Assembly (NCBI GenBank): GCA_937974175.1
Contig: CALJIG010000135.1
Coordinates: forward strand, 1-53,276
Reading direction: 5' to 3'
Length of the DNA: 53,276 nucleotides
Source of the DNA: an uncultured Ignavibacteria bacterium
GTDB lineage: Bacteria; Bacteroidota; Ignavibacteria; Tepidaquicellales; Tepidaquicellaceae
Position 1 is the stretch's first letter. Each line of letters opens with the position of its first letter. The notes under the pieces are model-generated. The model was not told where the DNA came from. It saw nothing but the letters and a program-made list of their open reading frames with translations, and made no database searches. Below, one piece after another: positions 1-11,227 of the stretch. A program made the position numbers and the translations under genes.

Positions 1-54
1 AACTCATAACTCATAACTCATAACTCATAACTCATAACTCATAACTCATAACTC
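1..54. repeat. Heptamer tandem repeat (AACTCAT)n
   Basis: Seven perfect copies of AACTCAT fill positions 1-49, followed by a partial copy AACTC. The array begins at the first base of the window, so its true length is unknown. It lies in non-coding DNA. Perfect identity between copies suggests recent slippage. A second array with the same period but another unit lies at 9869-9910. Confidence 0.95.
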
Positions 55-176
55 CATTATGCCCGCTAATAATTTATAAAGATATTTTATTTAAAGAAAT
101 CAAATTTTACTCATTACTACTAATAGGGAAGTTTATTCGGAATGGTGTTGACAGGCAGAAGGGAAATAACTTTTTC

Positions 177-221
177 ATTCCCAACTGCTTGTCCCGCTTT
201 AGCGGGATCCTCGCTGGGAAT
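177..221. repeat. Nested inverted repeat
   Basis: An outer pair ATTCCCA (177-183) and TGGGAAT (215-221) encloses a perfect inner hairpin TCCCGC-TTTA-GCGGGA (192-207). The nested shape recalls REP/MITE-like intergenic elements. No T-tract follows, so a terminator role is unlikely. Confidence 0.6.
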
Positions 222-238
222 ATAATTTATATCAAATG

Positions 239-262
239 ATTGTTGGTCAGAAGACCAACAAT
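239..262. repeat. Perfect 10-bp-arm hairpin
   Basis: ATTGTTGGTC (239-248), loop AGAA, then GACCAACAAT (253-262). The arms are perfectly complementary. It lies in non-coding DNA with no T-run on either side. Function is unknown. Confidence 0.65.
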
Positions 263-299
263 GGCATGAAGTAATGTTATTATGTTAAACCACCCCTAA

Positions 300-320
300 C
301 CCCTCCTTGGTAAGGAGGGG
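300..320. repeat. G/C-rich hairpin, REP-like
   Basis: CCCCTCCTT (300-308) pairs with AAGGAGGGG (312-320) around a 3-base loop. It stands just downstream of the end of the minus-strand YitT-family gene but has no T-tract in that direction, so it fits a dispersed REP-like element better than a rho-independent terminator. Confidence 0.5.
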
Positions 321-332
321 AACATAGTTAGT

Positions 333-1199
333 CTAATGCAGAGGGCGTTTTTTTATCATGCCGCCTTTTGTATCGGTTACACCGCTCTGAACAATAAATG
401 CTTTCGCATCTATCTTATCTATTTCATTCAGGATTTTCTGAATCTCAAGTCTTGTAACGACCGTGTATAAAATATCAAAGTCCTGCTCCTTCTGTCCGTG
501 CGAACCGTACCCCTTGCCGCCTTTAAAGACAGTAACACCCCGCCCGATTTTATCAATTATCATACATCTTATTTCTTCGCTTAGCTCGGAAATAATTGTA
601 AGTTCGATGTATTGCTCGATGCCTTCAACAATAAAATCAACTGACTTGGATGCAGAAATATATGTAAGTATAGCATAGAGTGCGACTTCTATACCGAACA
701 GAAATCCTGCCATCGAAAATATCAGAAGATTGAATACAAGTATAACTTCGCCTACGGTAAGACTGGATTTTTTGCTGATGTAAACTGCAAGCACTTCCGT
801 GCCGTCAAGCACTGCGCCGCCGCGGATGTTCAGACCGATTCCAAGTCCGAGAAAAATTCCGCCGAAGACTGATATTAAAAGCTTATCGGCAGTAATAACA
901 GGAAAGTTTACAAGCCAGATGCAAAGTGCAAGTCCTCCGATGGCAAATGCAGTTTTGATGGCAAACGATTTTGAAATCTGCCTGTATCCCATTATGATAA
1001 ACGGAATATTGAATATAACAATAAGAAGGGAGAGCGGAAGAAAAGTAATTTCGTTCACTATCAGAGATATACCTGTAACGCCTCCATCGAGAAAACGGTT
1101 AGGCAGAAGAAAACCTTTGAGACCGAAGCCTGCAGAAAAAATTCCTGCAATTATTAAAATGCCTGAAAGGAAATTGTTACGATTGATGATTTTAGACAT
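333..1199 (-). CDS. YitT family membrane protein (DUF161/DUF2179)
   Basis: This 288-residue protein has about five hydrophobic segments between residues 12 and 172. They are followed by a soluble C-terminal part of about 100 residues matching the DUF2179 domain (GRGVTVFKGGKGYG near residues 220-233, and a final LNEIDKIDAKAFI stretch). The combination of membrane half plus DUF2179 and the near-standard length are typical of the YitT/YpjC family of Firmicutes and Bacteroidota. The biochemical role of the family is not established; regulation or transport at the cytoplasmic membrane has been suggested. The gene is monocistronic and divergent from the GlxA-type regulator. No clear Shine-Dalgarno sequence precedes the ATG. 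Confidence 0.88.
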   Translation of the reverse strand: MSKIINRNNFLSGILIIAGIFSAGFGLKGFLLPNRFLDGGVTGISLIVNEITFLPLSLLIVIFNIPFIIMGYRQISKSFAIKTAFAIGGLALCIWLVNFPVITADKLLISVFGGIFLGLGIGLNIRGGAVLDGTEVLAVYISKKSSLTVGEVILVFNLLIFSMAGFLFGIEVALYAILTYISASKSVDFIVEGIEQYIELTIISELSEEIRCMIIDKIGRGVTVFKGGKGYGSHGQKEQDFDILYTVVTRLEIQKILNEIDKIDAKAFIVQSGVTDTKGGMIKKRPLH

Positions 1200-1341
1200 T
1201 CCGGAAATTTTATGGTACGAATATAACTAAGATAAAAAGTTAATAAAAAGCATAAATGTAATTTTTGAATTAATGATTATTGGTTTTAAATTATGGCTTA
1301 AAATGTCTCGCTTACGGCTATTATTGTATTATATTTATAGG

Positions 1342-1349
1342 TAATTTTG
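1342..1349 (+). promoter_or_regulatory. Candidate -7 element TAATTTTG before the GlxA-type gene
   Basis: The octamer matches the Bacteroidota -7 consensus TAnnTTTG exactly. No TTTG stands at the expected upstream spacing, so this is only half a promoter. If real, transcription would begin near 1356, downstream of the TTG at 1347, which favours ATG 1371 as the start of the regulator. Confidence 0.3.
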
Positions 1350-1370
1350 TATAGAATCAATTTAAATACT

Positions 1371-2309
1371 ATGGCTGTAAAATTCATATTTCTTGTATTG
1401 CCTGACTTACATCTTATGGACCTTGCCGGTCCAAACCAGGTAATACATGCATCAAGAAGCTTCGGGGCAGAATTTGAAATTGAATACTGCTCAATTGATA
1501 AATCTCTCTCTACATCATCAGGTCTGCCAATCGGCGAGCTGAAAAATTTTTCCGAAGTTAGAGTAAACAGCGGCGACTTTGTAATTGTCGCAGGAACCAG
1601 TTCAGCTTATCTGACCTCAGAAGAATTTTTAAAAGAAAAAAAATTATTAAGATGGCTGAAAGATGTTCACAGTATCGGCGTTAACATCTGCAGCATTTGC
1701 ACAGGGGCATTTGCATTAGGCGCAGCAGGTCTTCTGGATGACATTAAGTGCACAACACATTTTAGTCTCACTGAATACCTGCAAGAGCTTTATCCAATGG
1801 CAAATGTTGTAGAAAATATTTTGTTTACTGAGTCAGATGGTATTTACACTAGCGCAGGAATTGCTTCGGGAATTGATTTGACACTGCACATTGTAGAAGA
1901 ACTGAAAGGCAGCTACTTTGCTCATCTCATTGCCAGAGAACTTGTTGTTTATAACAGAAGAACGGGAAATCAGAAGCAGCACAGTGAGATGCTTGAGTTC
2001 AGAAATCACATGCATTCAGGAATACACAGAGTGCAGGACTGGCTGCATGCAAATCTTCATAAGAAAGTAAATCTGATACAGCTTGCAGAAATTGCAAATA
2101 TGAGCGATAGAAATTTTACGAGAGTTTTTAAAAGAGAGACGGGTATTACTGTGAAAAATTATGTAACAGTATTAAGAAAAGAAAAAATAAAAACACTGAG
2201 CAAAAATCCTGATATATCAAAATCTCAGATTGCGAGAAAGTGCGGACTGCTAAGCTCACGGCAGATCTTCAGAATAATGAATAATGAAAATAAAACATTG
2301 GCTGTATAA
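1371..2309 (+). CDS. GlxA-family transcriptional regulator (DJ-1/PfpI + AraC HTH)
   Basis: The protein of 312 residues has an N-terminal DJ-1/PfpI-like domain. It starts MAVKFIFLVLPD and carries the nucleophile-elbow motif SICTGAFALGAAGLL near residue 115. The C-terminal AraC-type helix-turn-helix DNA-binding domain occupies roughly the last 100 residues (NLIQLAEIANMSDRNFTRVFK). This is the architecture of GlxA-like regulators, whose N-terminal domain is thought to sense a small molecule. The open frame extends upstream to a TTG at 1347, but that codon lies inside a -7-like element, and the ATG at 1371 begins the conserved first strand directly, so 1371 is preferred. The DUF885 gene begins 31 bases after its stop. 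The regulated genes cannot be told from the sequence. Confidence 0.85.
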   Translation: MAVKFIFLVLPDLHLMDLAGPNQVIHASRSFGAEFEIEYCSIDKSLSTSSGLPIGELKNFSEVRVNSGDFVIVAGTSSAYLTSEEFLKEKKLLRWLKDVHSIGVNICSICTGAFALGAAGLLDDIKCTTHFSLTEYLQELYPMANVVENILFTESDGIYTSAGIASGIDLTLHIVEELKGSYFAHLIARELVVYNRRTGNQKQHSEMLEFRNHMHSGIHRVQDWLHANLHKKVNLIQLAEIANMSDRNFTRVFKRETGITVKNYVTVLRKEKIKTLSKNPDISKSQIARKCGLLSSRQIFRIMNNENKTLAV

Positions 2310-2340
2310 AAGAATTTTAAAATTTTTAATAATATTAAAT

Positions 2341-4161
2341 ATGAAAACAAATCTATCCAAATTATTTTTTATAATAGCGTTAGCATTTTGCTTTTCAACG
2401 GGAGCATCAATGAATGCAGTAAAAGAAATGAAAGAAGAAATTAAATTAAATCCAGTAGATAAATCGGCGTTAGACCAATTGCTTGATGACTACTATGAGG
2501 AAAATTTAAAAATATTTCCTCTTACAGCAACATCTATAGGGGATAACAGATATAATGACCAATGGCCGAATTATATTTCACAGGAAGTGATGAATGGTTT
2601 GAAAAAGTTTCATGCAAAGTATAAAGAGAGACTTGAAAAAATAAATCGTGAAAGCTTATCTGAAAAAGATAAACTAAACTATGACGTTATTCAATGGGAG
2701 TGTGAGATGGGGCTTGAAGGATTGAAGTTTAAAGATTACCTGATGCCGATAAATCAGATCTTCTCCCAGCATTTATTTGTTCCGCAGATGGCAGATGGCA
2801 GCGGCTCGCAGCCGTTCCAGACAGTTAAGGATTATGATAACTGGATAAAGCGCCTTGATGAATATCTTGAATGGATAGATTCAGCAATTGCGAATATGAA
2901 AACCGGAATAAAGGAAGGATATGTATTGCCGAAAGTTCTTGCCGTGAAGATGATCCCGCAGTTTGATGAAATTACAAAAGGAACAGTCGAAGAGCATCAG
3001 TTTTATACTCCAATCAAAAATTTTCCTAAGGACTTTAATGAACAGGATAAGGATAGACTGACCGCAGAATACAAAAAATTAATTGGTGAAAGAGTGATAC
3101 CGGCATATAAAAGAATGACTGAGTTTCTTAAAAATGAATACGTGCCGAACTGCAGAGAGACGGCGGGAGTAAGCGATATACCGATGGGAAAAGAATATTA
3201 TTCATACTGCGTGAAACTGAATACAACTACTGAATTAACTCCCGATGAAATTTATTCCATAGGAGAAAAAGAAGTGGCGCGAATTGCAATTGAGATGGAA
3301 AAAATAAAAGAGCAGGTAGGGTTTAAAGGAACGTTAAAAGAATTTTTAGCTGATGTAAAAACAAATAAAGACCTGATGCCTTTTAAAACGCGTGAAGAAG
3401 TTCTTGCGCGATTTGAAAAAATAAATGAAAGCATAAAGCCTGCGCTATCCAAATTATTTACAAGAGCTCCGAAGAGAGAAATGAAAATTGAAAGAATGGC
3501 ACCGTATTATGAAGCCACAAGCCAGCCGTTTTATATGCCGGGACCTTTTGACGGTTCAAGACCGGGAGTGTTTTATGTGCCGATTCCTGATCCTGAAAAA
3601 TATAATATCTATGCAGATGAAGTTTTATTTGTTCACGAAGGAGTGCCCGGGCATCATTATCAGGGTGATTGGCAAATGAACGATACAAATCTCCCTGCTA
3701 TAAGGCAGCTTGTCTGGTACGTCGGTATGGGTGAAGGCTGGGCATTGTATGCAGAAGCGCTCGGGAAGGAATTAGGATTGTACAAAGACCCGTATCAGTA
3801 TCTCGGAATGTTAAGCTTTGATATGTTAAGGGCAACGAGATTAGTGATTGATGTCGGTCTTCATATGAAGGGATGGACACGCGAGCAGGCAATGGATTAC
3901 ATGAAAGCGTACACGCCGATTGATGATGCGATGGTTGAGTCATCGATTGAAAGGTACATGGGAAATCCCGGGCAGGCACTGGGTTATAAAATAGGTCAGC
4001 TGAAAATATTGGAACTGAGAAGTAAGGCAGAGAAAGAACTCGGAGCGAAATTTAATATTGCGCAGTTTCATGAGCAGGTTTTATCTGCTGGCAGCGTACC
4101 ATTAAGAGTGCTTGAAAATAAAATCAATCACTGGATAGAAACAGAAAAAAATAATTTATAA
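2341..4161 (+). CDS. DUF885 family exported peptidase-like protein
   Basis: This 606-residue protein starts with a clear signal peptide (MKTNLSKLFFIIALAFCFSTG). The frame opens earlier at ATG 2284, inside the preceding gene, but only the ATG at 2341 puts the signal sequence at the N-terminus. The diagnostic feature is HEGVPGHH (His432, Glu433, His438), the HExxPGH signature of DUF885 proteins, which are regarded as zinc-metallopeptidase-like with a helical fold. The length is usual for the family. The substrate is unknown; the signal peptide points to action in the periplasm or outside the cell. It lies between the regulator and a DinB-fold gene, all on the plus strand, and the latter starts 20 bases after its stop. 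Confidence 0.85.
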   Translation: MKTNLSKLFFIIALAFCFSTGASMNAVKEMKEEIKLNPVDKSALDQLLDDYYEENLKIFPLTATSIGDNRYNDQWPNYISQEVMNGLKKFHAKYKERLEKINRESLSEKDKLNYDVIQWECEMGLEGLKFKDYLMPINQIFSQHLFVPQMADGSGSQPFQTVKDYDNWIKRLDEYLEWIDSAIANMKTGIKEGYVLPKVLAVKMIPQFDEITKGTVEEHQFYTPIKNFPKDFNEQDKDRLTAEYKKLIGERVIPAYKRMTEFLKNEYVPNCRETAGVSDIPMGKEYYSYCVKLNTTTELTPDEIYSIGEKEVARIAIEMEKIKEQVGFKGTLKEFLADVKTNKDLMPFKTREEVLARFEKINESIKPALSKLFTRAPKREMKIERMAPYYEATSQPFYMPGPFDGSRPGVFYVPIPDPEKYNIYADEVLFVHEGVPGHHYQGDWQMNDTNLPAIRQLVWYVGMGEGWALYAEALGKELGLYKDPYQYLGMLSFDMLRATRLVIDVGLHMKGWTREQAMDYMKAYTPIDDAMVESSIERYMGNPGQALGYKIGQLKILELRSKAEKELGAKFNIAQFHEQVLSAGSVPLRVLENKINHWIETEKNNL

Positions 4162-4181
4162 AATTAAGAAAAGTTTTAAAC

Positions 4182-4700
4182 ATGAAATTATCAGAATTAA
4201 AAGAGTTACCGGAGTACTTCGACAGGTATATAACGAAGTGCGATGATGTAGATATTATACAGGCGATGCAGACAAGCATAGATGAATTGAATGAAATTCC
4301 ATTGGAGGAATGGAAAAAAATCGGAAACAAAACTTATGAACCCGGCAAATGGAACATAAAGGATATCCTTCAGCATCTTATTGATACTGAAAGAATATTT
4401 TCTTACAGGGCACTTGTATTTGCTCGCGGAGACGAGCAGCGAGTGCCTTCATTTCCCGAAGATGATTATGCGAATTCAGCCAAAGCAGGGGAGCGTACAT
4501 TGGAGGATTTGATTAATGAGTTGAGGTCAACACACGAATCTGCTAAAACACTATTTCAATCTTTCCCGGATGAAGTATTATTAAGAACCGGTGAAGGATT
4601 TAAAGGACCATATTCAGTTGCATCAATTGGTTTTATAATTCCCGGTCATCAGCGGTGGCATTTTGATGTCATCAAAGAAAAATATTTAACATTAGTTTAG
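4182..4700 (+). CDS. DinB-family four-helix metal-binding protein
   Basis: The 172-residue protein matches the DinB/YfiT-like superfamily. A histidine triad is visible: His65 in LQHLIDTER, and His156 and His160 in GHQRWHFDVIKEKY. In this fold the three histidines bind a divalent metal. Many family members are thiol-dependent transferases (for example bacillithiol S-transferases), others have no known activity, and the substrate cannot be read from the sequence. The protein is cytoplasmic with no signal peptide. It follows the DUF885 gene by 20 bases, so the two are probably co-transcribed, and a strong intrinsic terminator follows at 4718. Confidence 0.85.
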   Translation: MKLSELKELPEYFDRYITKCDDVDIIQAMQTSIDELNEIPLEEWKKIGNKTYEPGKWNIKDILQHLIDTERIFSYRALVFARGDEQRVPSFPEDDYANSAKAGERTLEDLINELRSTHESAKTLFQSFPDEVLLRTGEGFKGPYSVASIGFIIPGHQRWHFDVIKEKYLTLV

Positions 4701-4717
4701 TCTTCATAACATTCCGA

Positions 4718-4749
4718 AACCCCTGCTTTCCTTCCGGCAGGGGTTTTTT
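4718..4749 (+). terminator. Intrinsic terminator after the DinB-family gene
   Basis: AACCCCTGC (4718-4726) pairs with GCAGGGGTT (4737-4745) and is followed by a T-run. It is oriented for the plus strand and closes the DUF885-DinB unit. Confidence 0.85.
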
Positions 4750-4977
4750 ATTTACATACTTCTTAATTCCTTCCTGCGTATTCAACATTATACTTCCTAA
4801 CAATTATCTCAATTAACTTTGGCACCTTAATTGCTATTAAATAAAGTACATCACATAATATACAGTATTATATCGAATGAGAATAAATTAATTCTCTAGT
4901 GTAAATCAAGGGCTTGGTTTATGATATAAATTTCTATGCAAATTTTAATAAATATAAACTAAACCACCGGACTTCCT

Positions 4978-6201
4978 ATGAAAACCATTCTATCCACAAT
5001 TCTACTTACATTTATGATTTTAAATTTTAATAGTGCCTCTGCGCAAGAAAGAAGTGAGTATACTTCCGTTAGCGCAGATGTTATGTATCAGTATATTGGT
5101 ACGTATGATGTAGCAAGACTGAATAAAATATTTACAACAGAGCTTGCAGAATTTGCTCCGTTCAAACAGGAGTATCCGCAGCCGAAATATTCTGTAAAGC
5201 TGTACAAAGTTCTATATGAATCCGTTATACCTGAGCAGAATAATAAACCAACTACTGCCTCAGGACTAATTGCAATACCTGAAACAGGAAATACAACCAT
5301 GCCCGTAGTTTCATATCAGCATGGAACAGTTTTTACAAAATATGAAGTACCTTCACAGCTTGAAAATTCATACGAGACACGTATTGAAGTCGCGCAGTTT
5401 GCAGGTAACGGTTATATCTTAATTGCCGCAGATTATTTTGGAAAGGGCAGCTCTGATGAAACGGACAGCTACACAGTAAAAGCAAGCACTCAGCAGGCAT
5501 GTCTTGATATGTATAAAGCTGCGCAATATGTAACGAAAGCTTTGGGAATAAATATGGGTGAATTATATCTCAGCGGATGGTCGCAGGGAAGTTATTGCAC
5601 ACTTGTATTCCTAAATAAACTTGAGAGCCTTGGAATAAAGGTAAATGGTGCTGCTATTGCAAGCGCGCCGACTGATTTGTTTGCAGCTGTTAACCGATGG
5701 ATTTATAATCCGCAGCCTATTGATGCAGTATGGCTTACAGGATGCATGGCATTGCAGTTCAATTCATACGAGGAATATTATAGTTTACCGGGGTTGATGA
5801 ATGCAGCAATTAAGCCTGAGTATCAGGATGTTGTAAGAAGTTTTTATCTGAATAAAACAGGCTATGAAGAATTTGCGAAAAAGACTCCTGCAAAAGTTTT
5901 AGATTTGCTTCAGCCTGAATTTATAAAGAGAAACTCAACACTTAGCAGAAGATTTTTTGAAATACTTGAAGAGAATCAGGCATACAGATGGAGAACAGCT
6001 ACACCATTACAGACATACTATGGAGATATAGATGAAGTCATTCCGGAATTTTTAGCAAGGCTGCCGGAGGGATATCAGAAATTAATCGGTGGTGCTGAAG
6101 TCACTGCAATAGCAGCCGGAAGCAAGGCTGACCACAGAGGAACGTTTCTTTACTCTGTTGCTCATGAGTTAAACTGGTTCAACGAATTGCAAACGAAGTA
6201 A
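4978..6201 (+). CDS. Secreted alpha/beta hydrolase (lipase/esterase-like)
   Basis: This 407-residue protein has a signal peptide ending near ASAQ (residues 1-22). It has the alpha/beta-hydrolase nucleophile motif G-W-S202-Q-G, a likely catalytic Asp352 in YGDIDEVIP (Asp350 is an alternative), and His386 in ADHRG. The N-terminal arrangement, with an SYQHGT oxyanion-type loop before the nucleophile elbow, resembles secretory lipases and prolyl-oligopeptidase-like esterases. It is exported, but there is no T9SS sorting domain, so a periplasmic or outer-membrane-associated location is more likely than the cell surface. The gene stands alone between two terminators. The substrate is unknown. Confidence 0.85.
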   Translation: MKTILSTILLTFMILNFNSASAQERSEYTSVSADVMYQYIGTYDVARLNKIFTTELAEFAPFKQEYPQPKYSVKLYKVLYESVIPEQNNKPTTASGLIAIPETGNTTMPVVSYQHGTVFTKYEVPSQLENSYETRIEVAQFAGNGYILIAADYFGKGSSDETDSYTVKASTQQACLDMYKAAQYVTKALGINMGELYLSGWSQGSYCTLVFLNKLESLGIKVNGAAIASAPTDLFAAVNRWIYNPQPIDAVWLTGCMALQFNSYEEYYSLPGLMNAAIKPEYQDVVRSFYLNKTGYEEFAKKTPAKVLDLLQPEFIKRNSTLSRRFFEILEENQAYRWRTATPLQTYYGDIDEVIPEFLARLPEGYQKLIGGAEVTAIAAGSKADHRGTFLYSVAHELNWFNELQTK

Positions 6202-6240
6202 TATTTTTGAAATAGTAAAATAGATGTAATAATAAGGGGA

Positions 6241-6273
6241 AGCCCGTAGAAAATATTCTTCGGGCTTTTTTTA
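6241..6273 (+). terminator. Intrinsic terminator after the hydrolase gene
   Basis: AGCCCGTAGAA (6241-6251) pairs with TTCTTCGGGCT (6256-6266) with one mismatch and is followed by seven T. It faces the plus strand; the other side has no matching A-run, so it should not serve the converging minus-strand gene efficiently. Confidence 0.85.
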
Positions 6274-6278
6274 CAATG

Positions 6279-6770
6279 TTATTCTCTATCAACAAAATAA
6301 GTATTAAAACCAAGTTTATAATCTTCCGGGAGTTTGGGAATCAGCCCCCATGTAGTCATAAATTTCCCGCCGGCACGGCACCCTCCGTAAATTATATCAA
6401 CACATATACTGAATTTTTTTGAATACTCATCGTTTACACTATAGTATTTAAATTTTGCATGACAGTCACCTCCTTGATAACTGAACAACACAAGAGTATT
6501 TTTACTGAAATCAATTTTACTGAAACTGATAGGGTAAGATGAATTAGTAGAATCTATAAAATTTATTGCATCTTTTTTAAATTTAAACACGAGCATTGCA
6601 TCACTTTTTAAATAATAAAATTCAAGATCGGAGGGACCAAGGAGGGAAAGATTTGCATCTAAAAAACCAATTCTCCGGAAAAGTGAATTATCATCTTCTG
6701 TCTGTGAAAATGAGCCGGAATAAAAAGATAGAAATAAAGCAGGGAATAGAAAGAGGAATATTTTATTCAT
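6279..6770 (-). CDS. Small exported protein of unknown function
   Basis: The protein has 163 residues from ATG 6770 and begins with a signal peptide (MNKIFLFLFPALFLSFYSG, cleavage near SFSQ). A TTG two codons upstream is possible, but the ATG is preferred. The mature part is about 140 residues with mixed charge and three cysteines (GGDC, SIC, GGC). The segment DFSKNTLVLFSYQGG is weakly like the PrcB-type or protease-inhibitor-like sandwich proteins of Bacteroidota, but I cannot assign a family. It is monocistronic and converges on the hydrolase gene. Periplasmic location is inferred from the signal peptide only. Confidence 0.7.
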   Translation of the reverse strand: MNKIFLFLFPALFLSFYSGSFSQTEDDNSLFRRIGFLDANLSLLGPSDLEFYYLKSDAMLVFKFKKDAINFIDSTNSSYPISFSKIDFSKNTLVLFSYQGGDCHAKFKYYSVNDEYSKKFSICVDIIYGGCRAGGKFMTTWGLIPKLPEDYKLGFNTYFVDRE

Positions 6771-7004
6771 ACTCAATTTTTAATAATTTTAATGCTAATA
6801 ACGGGTGAAAGTTCCTTTGTTGAATATCAGTACTTGTATATAACTCAAAATTAAACTCACAATAAAACAAAGTCTGATGAAAAATAATAAGGCTTTTTCT
6901 ATTCAATTAAAAACATTTGATATTTTTTTTCCTAATTTAAGTAGTCAAATACATTTAAATTCTCTTAAGTAATAATTACTTTTACCCATAAACTAAATCC
7001 CCAG

Positions 7005-9911
<2,907 letters not shown>

Positions 9912-9931
9912 ATACAGTTTATAACATTATA

Positions 9932-9961
9932 AGCCTGTTGAGAAATCAACGGGCTTTTTTT
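9932..9961 (+). terminator. Intrinsic terminator with GAAA tetraloop
   Basis: AGCCTGTTGA (9932-9941), loop GAAA, TCAACGGGCT (9946-9955), then a T-run. One G-T type pair interrupts the stem. It ends the BNR-repeat gene transcript. Confidence 0.85.
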
Positions 9962-10015
9962 ATAGGTAAAATAAAGCTTAAAACGACATAAAAGGAAAAA
10001 TTGTGATATTGAACT

Positions 10016-10825
10016 GTGCATAACAAACTGTTAAGTTTTTATGTGGACATTTCAAAAAAATATCTGATTGAATATTATAACTCTCTGCAAAAGGAGTGTG
10101 CAGGTTATGCTTCAAAAATCAATAACGAATTTAAGAGAAAAGATATACATGATTTCAGAGTTGCTGTAAAGAAAATTAATGCGTTTAAGGCATTTATAAA
10201 ATTTATAGAACCTGAGTTTGAGATTAGAGAAAAGGAATTAGAGAAAATTTATAAATCTGCAGGCGGGCTGCGAACTCTGACTTTGCTGAAGAAAGATATT
10301 AAGGATTTAAAATTATATGACAATCAGTGGAAAAAATATTTCAGAGAGAATTTTAAAAAAGAAAAAGAAGGTTACAGCAGAATATATGGAGAGTTTGAAA
10401 AAGTTAAAAAAGAAAAATTCCACGGACAAGCAGATAAAATTTCTTTTATGATAACTGAAGAAAATAAATTAGAAGAATCAGCAGGGAAATATATAAATAG
10501 TTTATTCAGTAGTATAAATGAAATTTCAAATTACACTTCTCAAATATCCTTCCATGATATAAGAAAGCTTATGAAAGAGCTTGGCTATAATTATTCTTTG
10601 CTATCGGAAGCTTTTTATTTTTTAACCGATGAGTTACTTATTGCAGATGTAAATAGGTTGAATAAAATTCTGGGCAAGTGGCATGATAAGGTAATTTTGA
10701 AAAAATTTATCATAAGAATAAAGAAGTTTGAAGGCGGGGACAGATTAGCGGAGCAAATACAAATGGATATAAAAAAAGACGAAGACATTATTTTGAATTT
10801 ATTAAATAATATCAATTTGCACTAA
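10016..10825 (+). CDS. CHAD domain-containing protein
   Basis: The 269-residue protein is highly charged and helical, with the CHAD hallmark IHDFRVAVKKINAFKAF (about residues 42-58), giving the conserved H-x-x-R-V-x-x-K/R pattern, and a second helical-repeat His near SFHDIRKLMKELGYNY (about 178). CHAD domains bind inorganic polyphosphate through these basic residues and are often found next to CYTH triphosphatases or polyphosphate granules; no CYTH gene is seen here. The only usable start is GTG 10016, because stops lie just upstream in frame. An AAGGA sequence lies about 20 bases upstream, which is long for a Shine-Dalgarno spacing, so the start is somewhat uncertain. It is monocistronic. 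Confidence 0.8.
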   Translation: MHNKLLSFYVDISKKYLIEYYNSLQKECAGYASKINNEFKRKDIHDFRVAVKKINAFKAFIKFIEPEFEIREKELEKIYKSAGGLRTLTLLKKDIKDLKLYDNQWKKYFRENFKKEKEGYSRIYGEFEKVKKEKFHGQADKISFMITEENKLEESAGKYINSLFSSINEISNYTSQISFHDIRKLMKELGYNYSLLSEAFYFLTDELLIADVNRLNKILGKWHDKVILKKFIIRIKKFEGGDRLAEQIQMDIKKDEDIILNLLNNINLH

Positions 10826-10990
10826 GAACCGGATTATTGACAAGTCTTTAAAAAGTTAAACAAATTTATAAAATAATTTCAAATGTGATTAAAAAAATAG
10901 TACGGGAAAACTCTTTCTTTATGGCTCAACACTTTTTGTAATAAATAGATAAAAATCAAGTGGTATTTTACAAAAAATTTAAAGCACCAA

Positions 10991-11030
10991 TAAAAAAACG
11001 CCTTCCGGCATTAAATCCGAAAGGCGTTTT
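10991..11030 (-). terminator. Intrinsic terminator of the small minus-strand gene
   Basis: AAAACGCCTT (10995-11004) pairs with AAGGCGTTTT (11021-11030), with an inner CGG/CCG pair (11006-11008 and 11017-11019). On the minus strand the hairpin is followed by a run of seven T (10992-10998). The A/T flanks could also let it work on the plus strand. Confidence 0.85.
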
Positions 11031-11057
11031 GCAAACAAGAAAAAACCAGTATTGCCC

Positions 11058-11156
11058 CTATTGTATTACAAATATAAAACCTGCGACAGCTAGTATCACA
11101 GCGCAAACGACCACAAAAACTAATGTGGTTAATCCAGAAATGCTTCTTACGAGCAT
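11058..11156 (-). CDS. 32-residue single-pass membrane peptide
   Basis: This short frame on the minus strand encodes MLVRSISGLTTLVF, then a continuous hydrophobic stretch, ending AGFIFVIQ. Residues 10-30 form one predicted membrane helix, with Arg4 as the only charged residue. It has its own gene signals: a promoter matching the Bacteroidota consensus at 11196-11227, a purine-rich AGGGGG four bases before the ATG, and an intrinsic terminator 28 bases after the stop. I do not recognise a family. Very small one-helix proteins often modulate membrane enzymes or transporters, but no partner is evident. The neighbours are a CHAD gene and mscL, both on the other strand. Confidence 0.72.
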   Translation of the reverse strand: MLVRSISGLTTLVFVVVCAVILAVAGFIFVIQ

Positions 11157-11195
11157 TTTTCCCCCTGTTAGATTATTTTAAAGAACCTGCTACTA

Positions 11196-11227
11196 CAAAA
11201 TTAGATTATCTTAACTTAAAAAACAAA
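11196..11227 (-). promoter_or_regulatory. Bacteroidota-type promoter TTTG-N20-TAnnTTTG
   Basis: Read on the minus strand, TTTG (11227-11224) is followed by a 20-base spacer and TAATTTTG (11203-11196), an exact match to the -33/-7 consensus of Bacteroidota primary-sigma promoters. It points at the 32-residue peptide gene, leaving a leader of about 30 bases. Confidence 0.7.

Larger units (their letters stand above)
55..332. other. Gene-free stretch with several inverted repeats
   Basis: No convincing gene lies between the heptamer array and the end of the YitT-family gene. The stretch holds three inverted repeats: a nested one at 177-221, a perfect 10-bp-arm hairpin at 239-262, and a 9-bp-arm G/C-rich hairpin at 300-320. 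None has the T-run of an intrinsic terminator reading out of the minus-strand gene that ends at 333. The structure resembles dispersed intergenic repeat elements, but only one copy is visible here. Confidence 0.6.

Noticed and set aside
1..54. CRISPR-like array
   Set aside because: Units are 7 bases with no spacers; it is a simple tandem repeat, and no cas genes are seen.
300..320. Terminator for the YitT-family gene
   Set aside because: No T-run follows in the minus-strand direction.
799..1230. 143-residue plus-strand frame opposite the YitT-family gene
   Set aside because: Shadow of the membrane-protein gene on the other strand; rich in Pro/Arg/Lys without any domain, and no start signals.
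1347..1370. TTG start of the GlxA-type regulator
   Set aside because: The codon lies in a -7-like element; the ATG at 1371 begins the conserved domain.
2284..2340. Upstream ATG of the DUF885 gene
   Set aside because: It lies inside the preceding gene and would bury the signal peptide 19 residues from the N-terminus.
10960..11181. 73-residue plus-strand reading frame
   Set aside because: It runs through the terminator hairpin and antisense to the 32-residue peptide gene, has no protein-like features, and its translation is explained by the other strand.
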